Both the position numbers and the translations under genes were made by a program. From Anaerolineales bacterium (GTDB taxonomy: Bacteria > Chloroflexota > Anaerolineae > 4572-78 > J111), in contig JACKAT010000024.1 in assembly GCA_020634935.1 (NCBI GenBank), forward strand, positions 11,082-75,081: a stretch of 64,000 nt of DNA, given 5' to 3'. The notes beneath the pieces were generated by a model. That model did no database searches, had not been told where the DNA came from, and was given only the letters and a program-made list of their open reading frames with translations. Positions 16,972-24,792 of this stretch are shown here, piece after piece (positions within the stretch are counted from its first letter, which is position 1; the number at the start of each line of letters is the position of its first letter).

Positions 16972-16991
16972 GAAATTGCTCCAAAACAAAA

Positions 16992-17017
16992 ACGGCCAAC
17001 TTACCTAGTTGGCCGTT
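16992..17017 (-). terminator. Rho-independent terminator of the small secreted-protein gene
   Basis: Read on the minus strand: stem ACGGCCAAC / GTTGGCCGT with an 8-base loop, then TTTTTGTTTT. It ends transcription of the 77-residue gene at 17043 and lies just before the start of the alpha/beta hydrolase gene. Confidence 0.9.
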
Positions 17018-17042
17018 TGCGATCTATAGTGTTAAGATTAGC

Positions 17043-17276
17043 CTATGGAGCGCCAATCAGGGGCGCAAAGCGCTGGCTAGAAATATCGCGTTGAAGTGGT
17101 GCATCGGTTAAGGGTAGATATTCATTATTGTTAGAGACGGTAACAACAGCCACTTCGCCGGATTCATCAGCTTGAACCGGCTGCATATCGCTCAGCACCA
17201 CGGCCATAGTTACAATTGTAAGACAAAGGGTGAGTGTTAGCAAGCTGTTGGTTAGAATTGATTTGAATCGGGTCAT
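17043..17276 (-). CDS. Small secreted or membrane-anchored protein, unknown
   Basis: 77 residues. Positively charged start MTRFKSILTN, then a hydrophobic stretch of about 20 residues (LLTLTLCLTIVTMAVVLS) and a polar tail of about 45 residues with acidic and Val-rich text (ADESGEVAVVTVSNNNEY). This is a signal peptide or single-pass anchor, with possible cleavage after VQA. No family recognised. It is supported as a gene by its own terminator and a moderate ribosome-binding region (GAGGTATTGAACA on the minus strand). Confidence 0.65.
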   Translation of the reverse strand: MTRFKSILTNSLLTLTLCLTIVTMAVVLSDMQPVQADESGEVAVVTVSNNNEYLPLTDAPLQRDISSQRFAPLIGAP

Positions 17277-17536
17277 TGTTCAATACCTCGCTCTCGATTG
17301 ATATGTCAACAGTATAGCAAATTCCGGCCTGATTGTGATCCGCTTGTCTGCTGATTAGAGATAGGCTTAAAGACGGTTATTCTGAAGTACGCCATGTTGC
17401 GTAATCTGGTTAGGATATACTAGGCGAATTTTGGCGGTAGTAGGCCAACTATGAACGAGGTCCAGAAGAGGTGGAATTTTTTATTTATTCTTTCGTTATT
17501 AATGCTTTGATTGCATTGCCAGAGAGGAATAAGCCC

Positions 17537-17917
17537 ATGAAAATCATCGCCATCGATCATATTCAACTCGCGATGCCGCCGGAACAGGAGGGCGCGGCGC
17601 GTCGATTTTACGGGGAATTGTTGGGTCTGCCTGAAATTTCAAAACCGGCTTCCCTATCCGGTCGAGGCGGCTGCTGGTTTGACGGGCCGGGCTTTGGCCT
17701 CCATTTAGGCGTCCAGCAGGATTTTGTCCCGGCCCGCAAGGCCCATCCTTGCTTACGGGTTGATGATCTGCCGGCCTGGTTCGAGACGCTCGCGGCGGCC
17801 GGCATCCGGGTCGAGCCGGACAGCTCGGTTCCCGGTGTGCGGCGCTTTTACGCGTTCGACCCGTTTGGCAACCGGCTGGAGTTTTTACAGGCTGGGGATA
17901 CGTTTCCATCGGGCTAA
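17537..17917 (+). CDS. Glyoxalase/bleomycin-resistance (VOC) family protein
   Basis: 126 residues from the ATG at 17537 (AGAGAGGAAT upstream). Two beta-alpha-beta-beta-beta modules of the vicinal oxygen chelate fold: IDHIQLAMPPEQEGAARRFYGELLGLPEI in the first, and HPCLRVDDLPAWFETLAAAGI ending FDPFGNRLEFLQ in the second. Conserved candidate metal ligands are His8 and the Glu of LEFLQ. VOC proteins include lyases, dioxygenases and antibiotic-binding proteins; nothing here tells which. Confidence 0.87.
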   Translation: MKIIAIDHIQLAMPPEQEGAARRFYGELLGLPEISKPASLSGRGGCWFDGPGFGLHLGVQQDFVPARKAHPCLRVDDLPAWFETLAAAGIRVEPDSSVPGVRRFYAFDPFGNRLEFLQAGDTFPSG

Positions 17918-18009
17918 TGATTGGCCTGATCAAACGGTGAGCTATTGGTGCTGTTCAATGAACCCCAGGTAGTCTATACTAAAGCCTATTTACCGGCGGA
18001 GGTAACACA

Positions 18010-19212
18010 ATGGCCAATTTATTTGCTAATCGCATGCAAAATATCCAAAAATCATTTATTCGCGAGATCTTGAAAGTCACTCAAGACCCGGAGGTAATTT
18101 CATTTGCCGGGGGCTTGCCCAATCCTCGATTTTTTCCGGTCGAAGAACTGGCCGCAGCCACAGCTAAAGCTCTGGCGAAGCAGGGCCGGCAGATGCTGCA
18201 ATACAGTACCACCGAAGGCTATGGGCCGCTGCGAGAATTTATCGCGGCCCGGTACGCGGCCAAAGGTGTCGCAGTGTCGGCCGATGAAATACTGATCACC
18301 AACGGCTCGCAGCAGGGGCTTGATCTGATCGGTAAGATTTTCTTGAATCAGGGCGATACGATGATCATCGAGCGGCCGGGGTACCTCGGCGCGATCCAGG
18401 CTTTTGCCATGTATGAGCCACAATTTTTGCCAGTGCCACTGCTCGAGGACGGCATCGACCTTGATACCCTTGAGGTAGTCCTCCGCGACCATCAGCCTAA
18501 ACTATTTTACGCGGTGCCAAATTTTCAAAATCCATCCGGGGTCACTTACAGCGAACCGGTTCGCTGCACCGCCGCCCAACTACTCGCCCATCAAAACACG
18601 ATTCTTATTGAAGATAACCCTTACGGTGAGTTACGCTTTGCCGGCCTCGAACTGCCCTCGCTGAAAAATTATTTGGGCGACCAGGCCATTCTGCTGGGCT
18701 CGTTTTCCAAAGTGGTCGCGCCTGGGGTGCGATTGGGCTGGATTTGCGCCAAGCCGGAATTTATAGACAAGTTTATCATCGCCAAACAGGCCACCGATCT
18801 GCACTCCAACTATTTGGCTCAGTGTGTTGTGGCTCAATACTTGCAGGACCATGATCTTGACGCGCATTTGGCTACGATCAAAGCGGCTTACAAAAAGCAG
18901 TGTGATCTGATGGTGGCGATGATGACGGAGCTTTTCCCGGAGGAAGTGACATTTACCCGGCCGGAAGGGGGCATGTTTATCTGGGTGACGCTGCCGGAGG
19001 GGATGTCATCGCTGGCGTTGTTTGACGAGGCGGCTCGTTTGAAAGTGGTCTTTGTGCCCGGCCAGCCGTTTTACGTGGGCGGCGGCGGTGAGAATACGCT
19101 GCGGCTTAATTTCTCCAACTGCGATGAAGCGAAAATTGAAGCCGGCATTACTCACCTGGCCCATGCTATGAAAACGCTGCTGGTTAGAGACCGTACGCTG
19201 CAACCGATTTGA
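18010..19212 (+). CDS. PLP-dependent aminotransferase, LysN/2-aminoadipate type
   Basis: 400 residues, fold type I class I/II aminotransferase. The opening FISFAGG-like text (VISFAGGLPNPRFFPVEEL), LQYSTTEGYGPLREFIA, and NGSQQGLDLIGKIFL are typical of the LysN/MocR-like subgroup, which transfers amino groups from 2-aminoadipate or aromatic/branched amino acids. Cofactor residues: Asp/Tyr region near 170-205 (YAVPNFQNPSG, EDNPYGELRF), the Schiff-base lysine in LLGSFSKVVAPGVRLGW (about 238), and the carboxylate-binding Arg in NTLRLNFSN (about 365). There is no N-terminal GntR domain, so it is an enzyme rather than a regulator. The ribosome-binding site GGAGG is strong. Confidence 0.93.
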   Translation: MANLFANRMQNIQKSFIREILKVTQDPEVISFAGGLPNPRFFPVEELAAATAKALAKQGRQMLQYSTTEGYGPLREFIAARYAAKGVAVSADEILITNGSQQGLDLIGKIFLNQGDTMIIERPGYLGAIQAFAMYEPQFLPVPLLEDGIDLDTLEVVLRDHQPKLFYAVPNFQNPSGVTYSEPVRCTAAQLLAHQNTILIEDNPYGELRFAGLELPSLKNYLGDQAILLGSFSKVVAPGVRLGWICAKPEFIDKFIIAKQATDLHSNYLAQCVVAQYLQDHDLDAHLATIKAAYKKQCDLMVAMMTELFPEEVTFTRPEGGMFIWVTLPEGMSSLALFDEAARLKVVFVPGQPFYVGGGGENTLRLNFSNCDEAKIEAGITHLAHAMKTLLVRDRTLQPI

Positions 19213-19270
19213 AATGAGTTCCGCTTGAGAAGGGTTATTGACCGAACAAAATGAAACCCGTTTAAAATTG

Positions 19271-19300
19271 AAAAAACCGGGGTGACCAAGCCCGGCTTTT
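19271..19300 (+). terminator. Probable terminator after the aminotransferase
   Basis: AAAAAACCGGG and CCCGGCTTTT form a stem around GTGACCAAG, followed by TT. The stem has one bulged position. It lies 59 bases after the stop codon. Confidence 0.65.
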
Positions 19301-19484
19301 CCAAAAGGAGGAGAAGAGGTTACATCTAATATGTAACTGTAACCTATTATAGTCCCTTCTAACTTTTTTTACTTGACTTTTATTATATGGAACCTTGCTG
19401 CAAAGCCTACGCAAAACTGTCGCTTTCCCGAAAATAGGATTAAAATAGTTGGTTAGTTAATGGGTTAATGGGATAGTGGTTCGT

Positions 19485-19958
19485 ATGCAACAAGGTGAAA
19501 CCGTTTTCTGGATTTTTATGATTGTACTAACGCCGATCAGCGTCGGCTCATTTTTGGTCGTGATTTGGTGGATGGCGCGTCCTCGCGGCGAAACCGAAAG
19601 CGCCGAGCGGATCGACCGCATCTGGCGGCAGCGAGACATCTGGGGCGAAGCCATCTGCCGCCAACTGATCGATCGCCAGGTGGAGCCAGGCATGACGCCG
19701 GAGATGGTTCGGCTGGCCTGGGGTGATCCCCAATCTGTACGGCAGCCGAAGCCGGATATCGAGCAGTGGCTTTATGATGACGCCCCACCGGAGACCACAA
19801 CAAATTACGTTTCATTCCAAGCGGGCCAAGTGACGACGGCCACGAAAGCAACGCTCAAACCCTTGCTCACCTGGGGTCCGTGGCCGATTATCATCATTTC
19901 GTTGGGCATCTCGATCCTGGTGTCGATGATCGCGATAGGAGTCGTATTTTTCACATGA
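19485..19958 (+). CDS. Two-helix membrane protein, unknown function
   Basis: About 157 residues from the ATG at 19485 (a GTG three codons earlier is possible). One membrane helix at residues 7-29, a cytoplasmic or periplasmic middle of about 95 residues and a second helix at about 130-155. The middle contains MTPEMVRLAWGDPQSV followed by an aromatic strand region (QWLYDDAP...YVSFQAGQV). This resembles the SmpA/BamE-like or lipoprotein-type fold in which MTPEQVRxxxGxP recurs. Its stop overlaps the start of tag (ATGA), which indicates translational coupling. Confidence 0.7.
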   Translation: MQQGETVFWIFMIVLTPISVGSFLVVIWWMARPRGETESAERIDRIWRQRDIWGEAICRQLIDRQVEPGMTPEMVRLAWGDPQSVRQPKPDIEQWLYDDAPPETTTNYVSFQAGQVTTATKATLKPLLTWGPWPIIIISLGISILVSMIAIGVVFFT

Positions 19959-20512
19959 AAACACGCTGCGCCTGGGCCGGCGACGACCCGCTGTATATTG
20001 CTTATCACGATGAAGAGTGGGGCGTACCCGTACATAATGACCAACGCCTGTTCGAAATGCTGATCCTGGAAGGCGCCCAAGCCGGCCTGAGTTGGATTAC
20101 CATTCTCCGCAAGCGCGACAACTACCGGCTGGCCTTCGATCACTTTGATGTCGAAACCGTGGCCGGCTACGACGCCGCCAAAATCGAAGCGTTGCTCGCC
20201 AATCCCGGCATCGTCCGCAATCGACGCAAAATCGAAGCCACCGTCCAAAATGCCAAAGCCTTTCTCGCCGTCCAAGAGGCAGTCGGCTCGTTCGATGCCT
20301 ACCTCTGGCAATTTGTCGGCGGCCAACCGATCCAAAATGCCTGGTCTACTCTGGCCCACATTCCGGCCAAAACTCCTGAATCGACCGCGATGAGCAAAGA
20401 CCTCCGCCAGCGCGGCTTCAACTTCGTCGGCCCCACCATTTGCTACGCTTTTATGCAAGCCACCGGCATGGTGAATGATCACACTGTTGATTGTTTTCGG
20501 TATGGGCGTTAA
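19955..20512 (+). CDS. tag: DNA-3-methyladenine glycosylase I
   Basis: 185 residues, full length. Base-excision repair enzyme that removes 3-methyladenine from alkylated DNA. The family start RCAWAGDDPLYIAYHDEEWG is followed by RLFEMLILEGAQAGLSWITIL. The zinc-binding residues of Tag are present: Cys5 near the start and His18, plus the C-terminal His and Cys in NDHTVDCFRY. The catalytic-pocket Glu and Trp (EGAQAGLSW) are intact. Its ATG overlaps the stop of the upstream membrane protein. Confidence 0.96.
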   Translation: MKTRCAWAGDDPLYIAYHDEEWGVPVHNDQRLFEMLILEGAQAGLSWITILRKRDNYRLAFDHFDVETVAGYDAAKIEALLANPGIVRNRRKIEATVQNAKAFLAVQEAVGSFDAYLWQFVGGQPIQNAWSTLAHIPAKTPESTAMSKDLRQRGFNFVGPTICYAFMQATGMVNDHTVDCFRYGR

Positions 20513-20559
20513 AGCCAATTAATAGGATTCTCTCGGGCTCGGTGCGATAGCGCTATGGC

Positions 20560-20757
20560 CTAGCTGCCAAACCGACCGTTAGCATCGGCATAATCAAGCC
20601 ACAGTCGATTGGAGTCGCGGCAGAACAAGTCAGTGCGACTGTCGCCGTTAAAGTCCGCTAGCCGCAACGTAGCCCCTGCCTGGGTATCAGTGAACTGCGA
20701 AAAGTTGGCGGCGGCTATATCTTCGTCCACCGGCTGCTGTTGGAATATTTCGCTGAA
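20560..20757 (-). pseudogene. Fragment of an FG-GAP/VCBS-repeat surface protein
   Basis: On the minus strand a 64-codon open piece ends at a TAG (20560-20562) and contains LRLADFNGDSRTDLFCR then LWLDYADANGRFGS. ADFNGDxRTDL is the calcium-loop signature of FG-GAP/VCBS beta-propeller repeats. There is no start codon; an in-frame TAA closes it at about 20758. It is best read as the last repeat of a decayed or transposed gene. No other part of such a gene is nearby. The rest of the gap to 21127 holds only the leader of the TRAP genes. Confidence 0.6.
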
Positions 20758-21127
20758 TTAGAGCCGGTAGCAATAGACAGGAAGTTAGACGCCAATTGAT
20801 TAGCGTACGAAAGGTTTTTACGCTAACGTTAACAAAAAACCGGCTTGGGTATTTGCCATAAAATATTTACCCAAGTAAACTAACCGCGTTTTACGCCCCA
20901 AATCTCTCAAACCTGAGAATTTCATACACGCTGCTGTGCAACCCAATGGAGGAAGAAATTGAAGTCCCAGGAAATGTACCACAACCGGACCTGTTGTTTG
21001 ACCCACATCACCCTTTCCTCACAAAAATTGATTTTTACGAACAAAATGATAACGTGCTGCCACCAATTGAGGTGGGCATGTCACCTTGTTGATTATTAAG
21101 TTTAATTTACCGAAAGGGGGTTCGGAC

Positions 21128-21718
21128 TTGAACTTCTTACTCAAGATATCGCACGCCATTGACACCCTAACCGAATGGGTGGGTGGTATCGCTAACATCA
21201 TTGTCCTCATTACCGTTGCCATCGGGTTTTACAACGTCTTCGTCCGCTACATTGGGCGTTTTATAGGTGTCCAGTTATCCTCTAATGTCTACATCGAGCT
21301 ACAGTGGTATCTGTACTCGATGCTTTTCTTTTTAGGCTTTGCCTATATTTTGAAGCATGGGGTTAATGTCCGCGTCGATTTTCTGTACACGAACTGGCGC
21401 GAAGAAACCCAGGCCTGGGTCGATCTCATCGGGACGATTCTGGTTCTCATTCCCTTCTGTATCATTGGTATCTATGCCACCTACGGTCCGGTGCTAACAT
21501 CGTGGGGACGTTTGCCCAACGGCAATTGGGGGACCTGGGAAATGTCGCCCGACCCGAACGGACTGCCCCGAGCGCCCATCAAAACGATGATTATTGTCGC
21601 TTTTGTGCTTTTGTTTCTGCAAAGCATCTCCCAAATTATTAAATATATCGCCGTTATCACCGGCCATAAAGACGTGGTCAAAGAAATTAAAGCCGAAACT
21701 GAAGAGTTTAAAGCCTAG
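21128..21718 (+). CDS. TRAP transporter small permease (DctQ)
   Basis: 196 residues from a TTG at 21128, chosen because CGAAAGGGGG stands about 8 bases before it; the frame is open further up but without such a site. Four membrane segments, as expected for DctQ of tripartite ATP-independent periplasmic transporters. Family text is seen in WVGGIANIIVLITVAIGFYNVFVRYIG and in LQWYLYSMLFFLGFAYILKHGVNVRVD. An extended polar loop around residues 130-150 (NGNWGTWEMSPDPNG) is usual for the subgroup importing larger carboxylates. The large permease follows 102 bases later. Confidence 0.9.
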   Translation: MNFLLKISHAIDTLTEWVGGIANIIVLITVAIGFYNVFVRYIGRFIGVQLSSNVYIELQWYLYSMLFFLGFAYILKHGVNVRVDFLYTNWREETQAWVDLIGTILVLIPFCIIGIYATYGPVLTSWGRLPNGNWGTWEMSPDPNGLPRAPIKTMIIVAFVLLFLQSISQIIKYIAVITGHKDVVKEIKAETEEFKA

Positions 21719-21820
21719 GAAAAATTGTTCAGGTGACGGACGTTTGGGGCTTATCGCCCAATTGAGGATTAATCACCTAGTCTACTAAATAAACCCGCCT
21801 ACCAGAGGAGAGCACCCCCT

Positions 21821-23152
21821 ATGTATGAATGGTTAGCCATTGCTATGTTCGTCGGATTTTTCTTTTTCTTGTTGAGCGGTTATCCGGTGGCATTTTCATT
21901 TGCCGGAACCGCTATTTTATTCGGGGTGATCGGGCTGACCCTGGGGGCTTTCGATCTCAACCGGCTATTGCTATTACCTAATCTTTGGTTTGGCACGATG
22001 TCGAACTTTACCCTGCTGGCCATCCCTTACTTTGTCTTTTTGGGGGCGGTCCTGGAAAAAACGGGGATAGCCGAGGAACTGCTGGAAACAGTGGGCATCT
22101 TATTAGGCCCGCTGCGGGGAGGGATGGCGCTGGCCATTGTTGTCGTCGGCACGCTGCTGGCGGCGACGACCGGCGTGGTGGCGGCCACAGTCATTGTAAT
22201 GGGTATGCTGTCGCTGCCGGTAATGCTGCGTTATGGTTACGATAAAGGACTGGCCAGCGGGATTATTGTGGCCACCGGCACGCTGGCCCAGGTGATTCCC
22301 CCCAGTTTGGTATTGGTCGTTTTAAGCGACCAGATTGGCGTCTCGGTCGGCGATTTGTTCTTGGGGTCGGTTATTCCGGGGATTATGTTGTCCGGGTCCT
22401 ACGTATTGTATGTACTGGTGCTGGCCTTCTTCAAACCGTCGATGGCGCCGGCGCTGCCTTTAGAGGTTCGTACCATTCATGGCATGGCCTTGTTTTGGCG
22501 GGTGGTCAAAGCGGTATTACCGCCTGTTTTTCTTATTTTCGCCGTGTTAGGCAGCATTTTCTTTGGCGTGGCGACGCCAACGGAAGCCGGGGCAGTGGGC
22601 GCTGTGGGGGCGCTGTTGTTAGCGGCGATTGGCCGTAAGTTGAGCTGGCGGCTGCTCAAAGACTCCGCCCACTCCACCGTCAATATTACGGCCCTGGTCA
22701 TTATGATCTTGTTCTGTTCATCTCTGTTCAGTCTGGTCTTCGACGCGCTAGGCGGCAAAACCTTTATCACCGAAATTCTGGTCAATTTACCCGGCGGTTG
22801 GCTAACATTTATAATCGTTAGCAACGTGGCCGTCTTCTTTTTGGGTATGTTTTTAGAGTTTATCGAGATCTCTTTTATCGTGATCCCGTTATTTATCCCC
22901 GCCGCCCAGGCTTTAGGCATCGACCTGGTTTGGTTTGGGGTGGTGATGGGGCTTAACTTGCAGATTGCCTTTATCTCACCGCCGGTCGGTTTCTCGCTGT
23001 TTTATCTGCAAAGTGTCGCGCCTAAAGAGATCAGCACCCTCGATATCCACAAAAGCGCCTTTCCCTTCATGGCCATTCAATTGATTATCTTATTGTTAGT
23101 AGTGCTCTTCCCCCAAACCGTAAGCTGGTTGATCAACGTTTCATATAACTAA
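21821..23152 (+). CDS. TRAP transporter large permease (DctM)
   Basis: 443 residues with about 12-13 membrane segments; the sodium-driven transport channel of the TRAP system. Family features are SGYPVAFSFAGTAILFG at the start, the TTGVVAATVIVMGMLSLPVML helix-turn, and the mirrored scoop motif GTLAQVIPPSLVLVVLSDQ, then in the second half ATPTEAGAVGAVGALLL and QIAFISPPVGFSLFYL. Ribosome-binding site AGAGGAGAG. Convergent with its binding-protein gene, with a shared bidirectional terminator between them. Confidence 0.94.
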   Translation: MYEWLAIAMFVGFFFFLLSGYPVAFSFAGTAILFGVIGLTLGAFDLNRLLLLPNLWFGTMSNFTLLAIPYFVFLGAVLEKTGIAEELLETVGILLGPLRGGMALAIVVVGTLLAATTGVVAATVIVMGMLSLPVMLRYGYDKGLASGIIVATGTLAQVIPPSLVLVVLSDQIGVSVGDLFLGSVIPGIMLSGSYVLYVLVLAFFKPSMAPALPLEVRTIHGMALFWRVVKAVLPPVFLIFAVLGSIFFGVATPTEAGAVGAVGALLLAAIGRKLSWRLLKDSAHSTVNITALVIMILFCSSLFSLVFDALGGKTFITEILVNLPGGWLTFIIVSNVAVFFLGMFLEFIEISFIVIPLFIPAAQALGIDLVWFGVVMGLNLQIAFISPPVGFSLFYLQSVAPKEISTLDIHKSAFPFMAIQLIILLLVVLFPQTVSWLINVSYN

Positions 23153-23295
23153 TCTGTATTTACTCAGCCGCCGCCGCAGATCGCGAAAATTTCTGGCGGG
23201 GATGAGGCGATTTGAGGCTAATTCCCCAATCCCCGCCAAAAAACGGTCGGTTGCTGGTCTGCTGAGGAGTTACCCTAATCTCATCTGCTACGATC

Positions 23296-23336
23296 AAAAA
23301 AGCGGGATAAGCCCCTAAAGACCTACCCCGCTTTTT
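23296..23336. terminator. Bidirectional terminator between convergent TRAP genes
   Basis: AAAAAAGCGGG (23296-23306) pairs with CCCGCTTTTT (23327-23336). A-tract on one side and T-tract on the other make it effective on both strands. It ends the dctQM message and the minus-strand dctP message. A second G/C stem, TGGCGGGGAT / ATCCCCGCCA, lies at 23194-23238. Confidence 0.88.
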
Positions 23337-23357
23337 CTCTAAAAAAAAGGTAACCGG

Positions 23358-24593
23358 TTAAGACTCCAATCGCGAATGAATATAGCGCGCGTATCCGCCT
23401 TCATTAATATCGTGCCAGGCTTGAACCTGCTGGCGGAAGGTATTCCACTCGGCAAAGATCGATTTGAAATCGGCGTCTTGAGCTGATAGCTCATCATACA
23501 GTTCAAACGCAGCGGCTTCGGCGGCGGCCATAATTTCGTCGCTGTAGGGCCGTAGTTGGGTTCCGCCGTCCACCAATTTCTTCAGAACCTCACCATTGCG
23601 AGCATCATATCGGGCCAGCATAATCATGTTAGCTTCAAAGGCAGCCGTCTTGACGGCTTCTTGATACACTTCCGGCAGCTTATTCCACTCATTCAAGTTG
23701 ATTTCAACTTCCAGAGTGGGGCCTGGCTCCCACCAACCGGGATAGTAGTAGAAGTCTACCGCTTTGTTCAAGCCCAACTTCTCATCATCATAAGGGCCAA
23801 TCCATTCGGCGGCGTCGATAGCGCCGGTTTGCAACGCCTGGAAGATTTCACCGCCGGCCACTACTTGGACGGTGACTCCCAATTTCGCCATTACCTGCCC
23901 CCCCAAACCGGGAATGCGCATTTTTAGCCCCTGCAAATCCCCCACGGTAGAAATCTCTTTGCCAAACCAGCCCCCCATCTGGACGCCGGTATTTCCGGCC
24001 GGGAATTGGATCACCCCAAATTTTTCGGCGTAATAGGCCTGTAATGTGTCCAGCCCGCCGCCTTCATACAGCCAGGCATTTTGTTGCTGGGCGGTTAGAC
24101 CAAACGGCAGCGCCGTGCCAAACGCGGTAACGGGACTTTTACCGACGTAATAGTAAGATGCCGTATGGCCTATCGGCACCGCCCCTTGTTCGACCACGTT
24201 CAAAACTTCCAAGCCCGGCGCTAATTCGCCGGCCGCCCGCGGTTCGATCTTGAATTTACCGCCGGTCAAAGCCCCCATCCGCTCGGCAAACACAACCGCC
24301 CCACCAAAAATGGTATCCAAACCGACCGGCCAACTGGTAGCCAACTGCCAGCTAATTTCCGGCAGCGCCTGGTCAGACGCAATCGCCTCGGAAATTTCCT
24401 CGCTGGTGGCCTCTGCCCCGGGAGCCGCTACATTAGCGGTACTCTCTTGCGGCTGAGTGGTTTCTGCCGGCGCGGGGGCGCTGCTGGTTTCCGGCTGGCC
24501 CATGCTGCAACCTACTAATAACCCTGTCCCACCGGCTACCGTCGCTACCGAGGCTTTCTTCAAGAAGTCCCTACGATTTAGCTTCACTGCCAA
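23358..24593 (-). CDS. TRAP transporter substrate-binding protein (DctP), Tat/lipoprotein-type signal
   Basis: 411 residues from the TTG at 24593, chosen because AAGGAGGAATTAAG directly precedes it. The first residues then read MAVKLNRRDFLKKASVATVA, a twin-arginine export signal, followed by the lipobox GLLVGC. The protein is probably exported folded and lipid-anchored outside. A Ser/Pro/Ala/Thr linker follows (about 35-75), then the DctP fold: WQLATSWPVGLDTIFGGAVVFAERM, GELAPGLEVLNVVEQGAVPIGH and GNTGVQMGGWFGKEI. The binding-site core is LKMRIPGLGG and FQALQTGAIDAAEWIGPYDD, with the Arg that grips a substrate carboxylate. It probably binds an organic or keto acid. It is convergent with dctQM rather than in their operon. 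Confidence 0.93.
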   Translation of the reverse strand: MAVKLNRRDFLKKASVATVAGGTGLLVGCSMGQPETSSAPAPAETTQPQESTANVAAPGAEATSEEISEAIASDQALPEISWQLATSWPVGLDTIFGGAVVFAERMGALTGGKFKIEPRAAGELAPGLEVLNVVEQGAVPIGHTASYYYVGKSPVTAFGTALPFGLTAQQQNAWLYEGGGLDTLQAYYAEKFGVIQFPAGNTGVQMGGWFGKEISTVGDLQGLKMRIPGLGGQVMAKLGVTVQVVAGGEIFQALQTGAIDAAEWIGPYDDEKLGLNKAVDFYYYPGWWEPGPTLEVEINLNEWNKLPEVYQEAVKTAAFEANMIMLARYDARNGEVLKKLVDGGTQLRPYSDEIMAAAEAAAFELYDELSAQDADFKSIFAEWNTFRQQVQAWHDINEGGYARYIHSRLES

Positions 24594-24792
24594 CTTAATT
24601 CCTCCTTGGATAGATAAAAAAAAGTATTGGTTTATAAAAACTTGGCTCAATCGATTTTAGCACAAGGGCAACAAAATACAAAATAATTCAGACGACTATC
24701 CCCCTGATTCCGGAACATTTTGCACCGCCCCGGCGTCTTACCCATAACTGCTACTAAACCTTTATGCCGCAATTCATCGAAGGAGGCCAATC

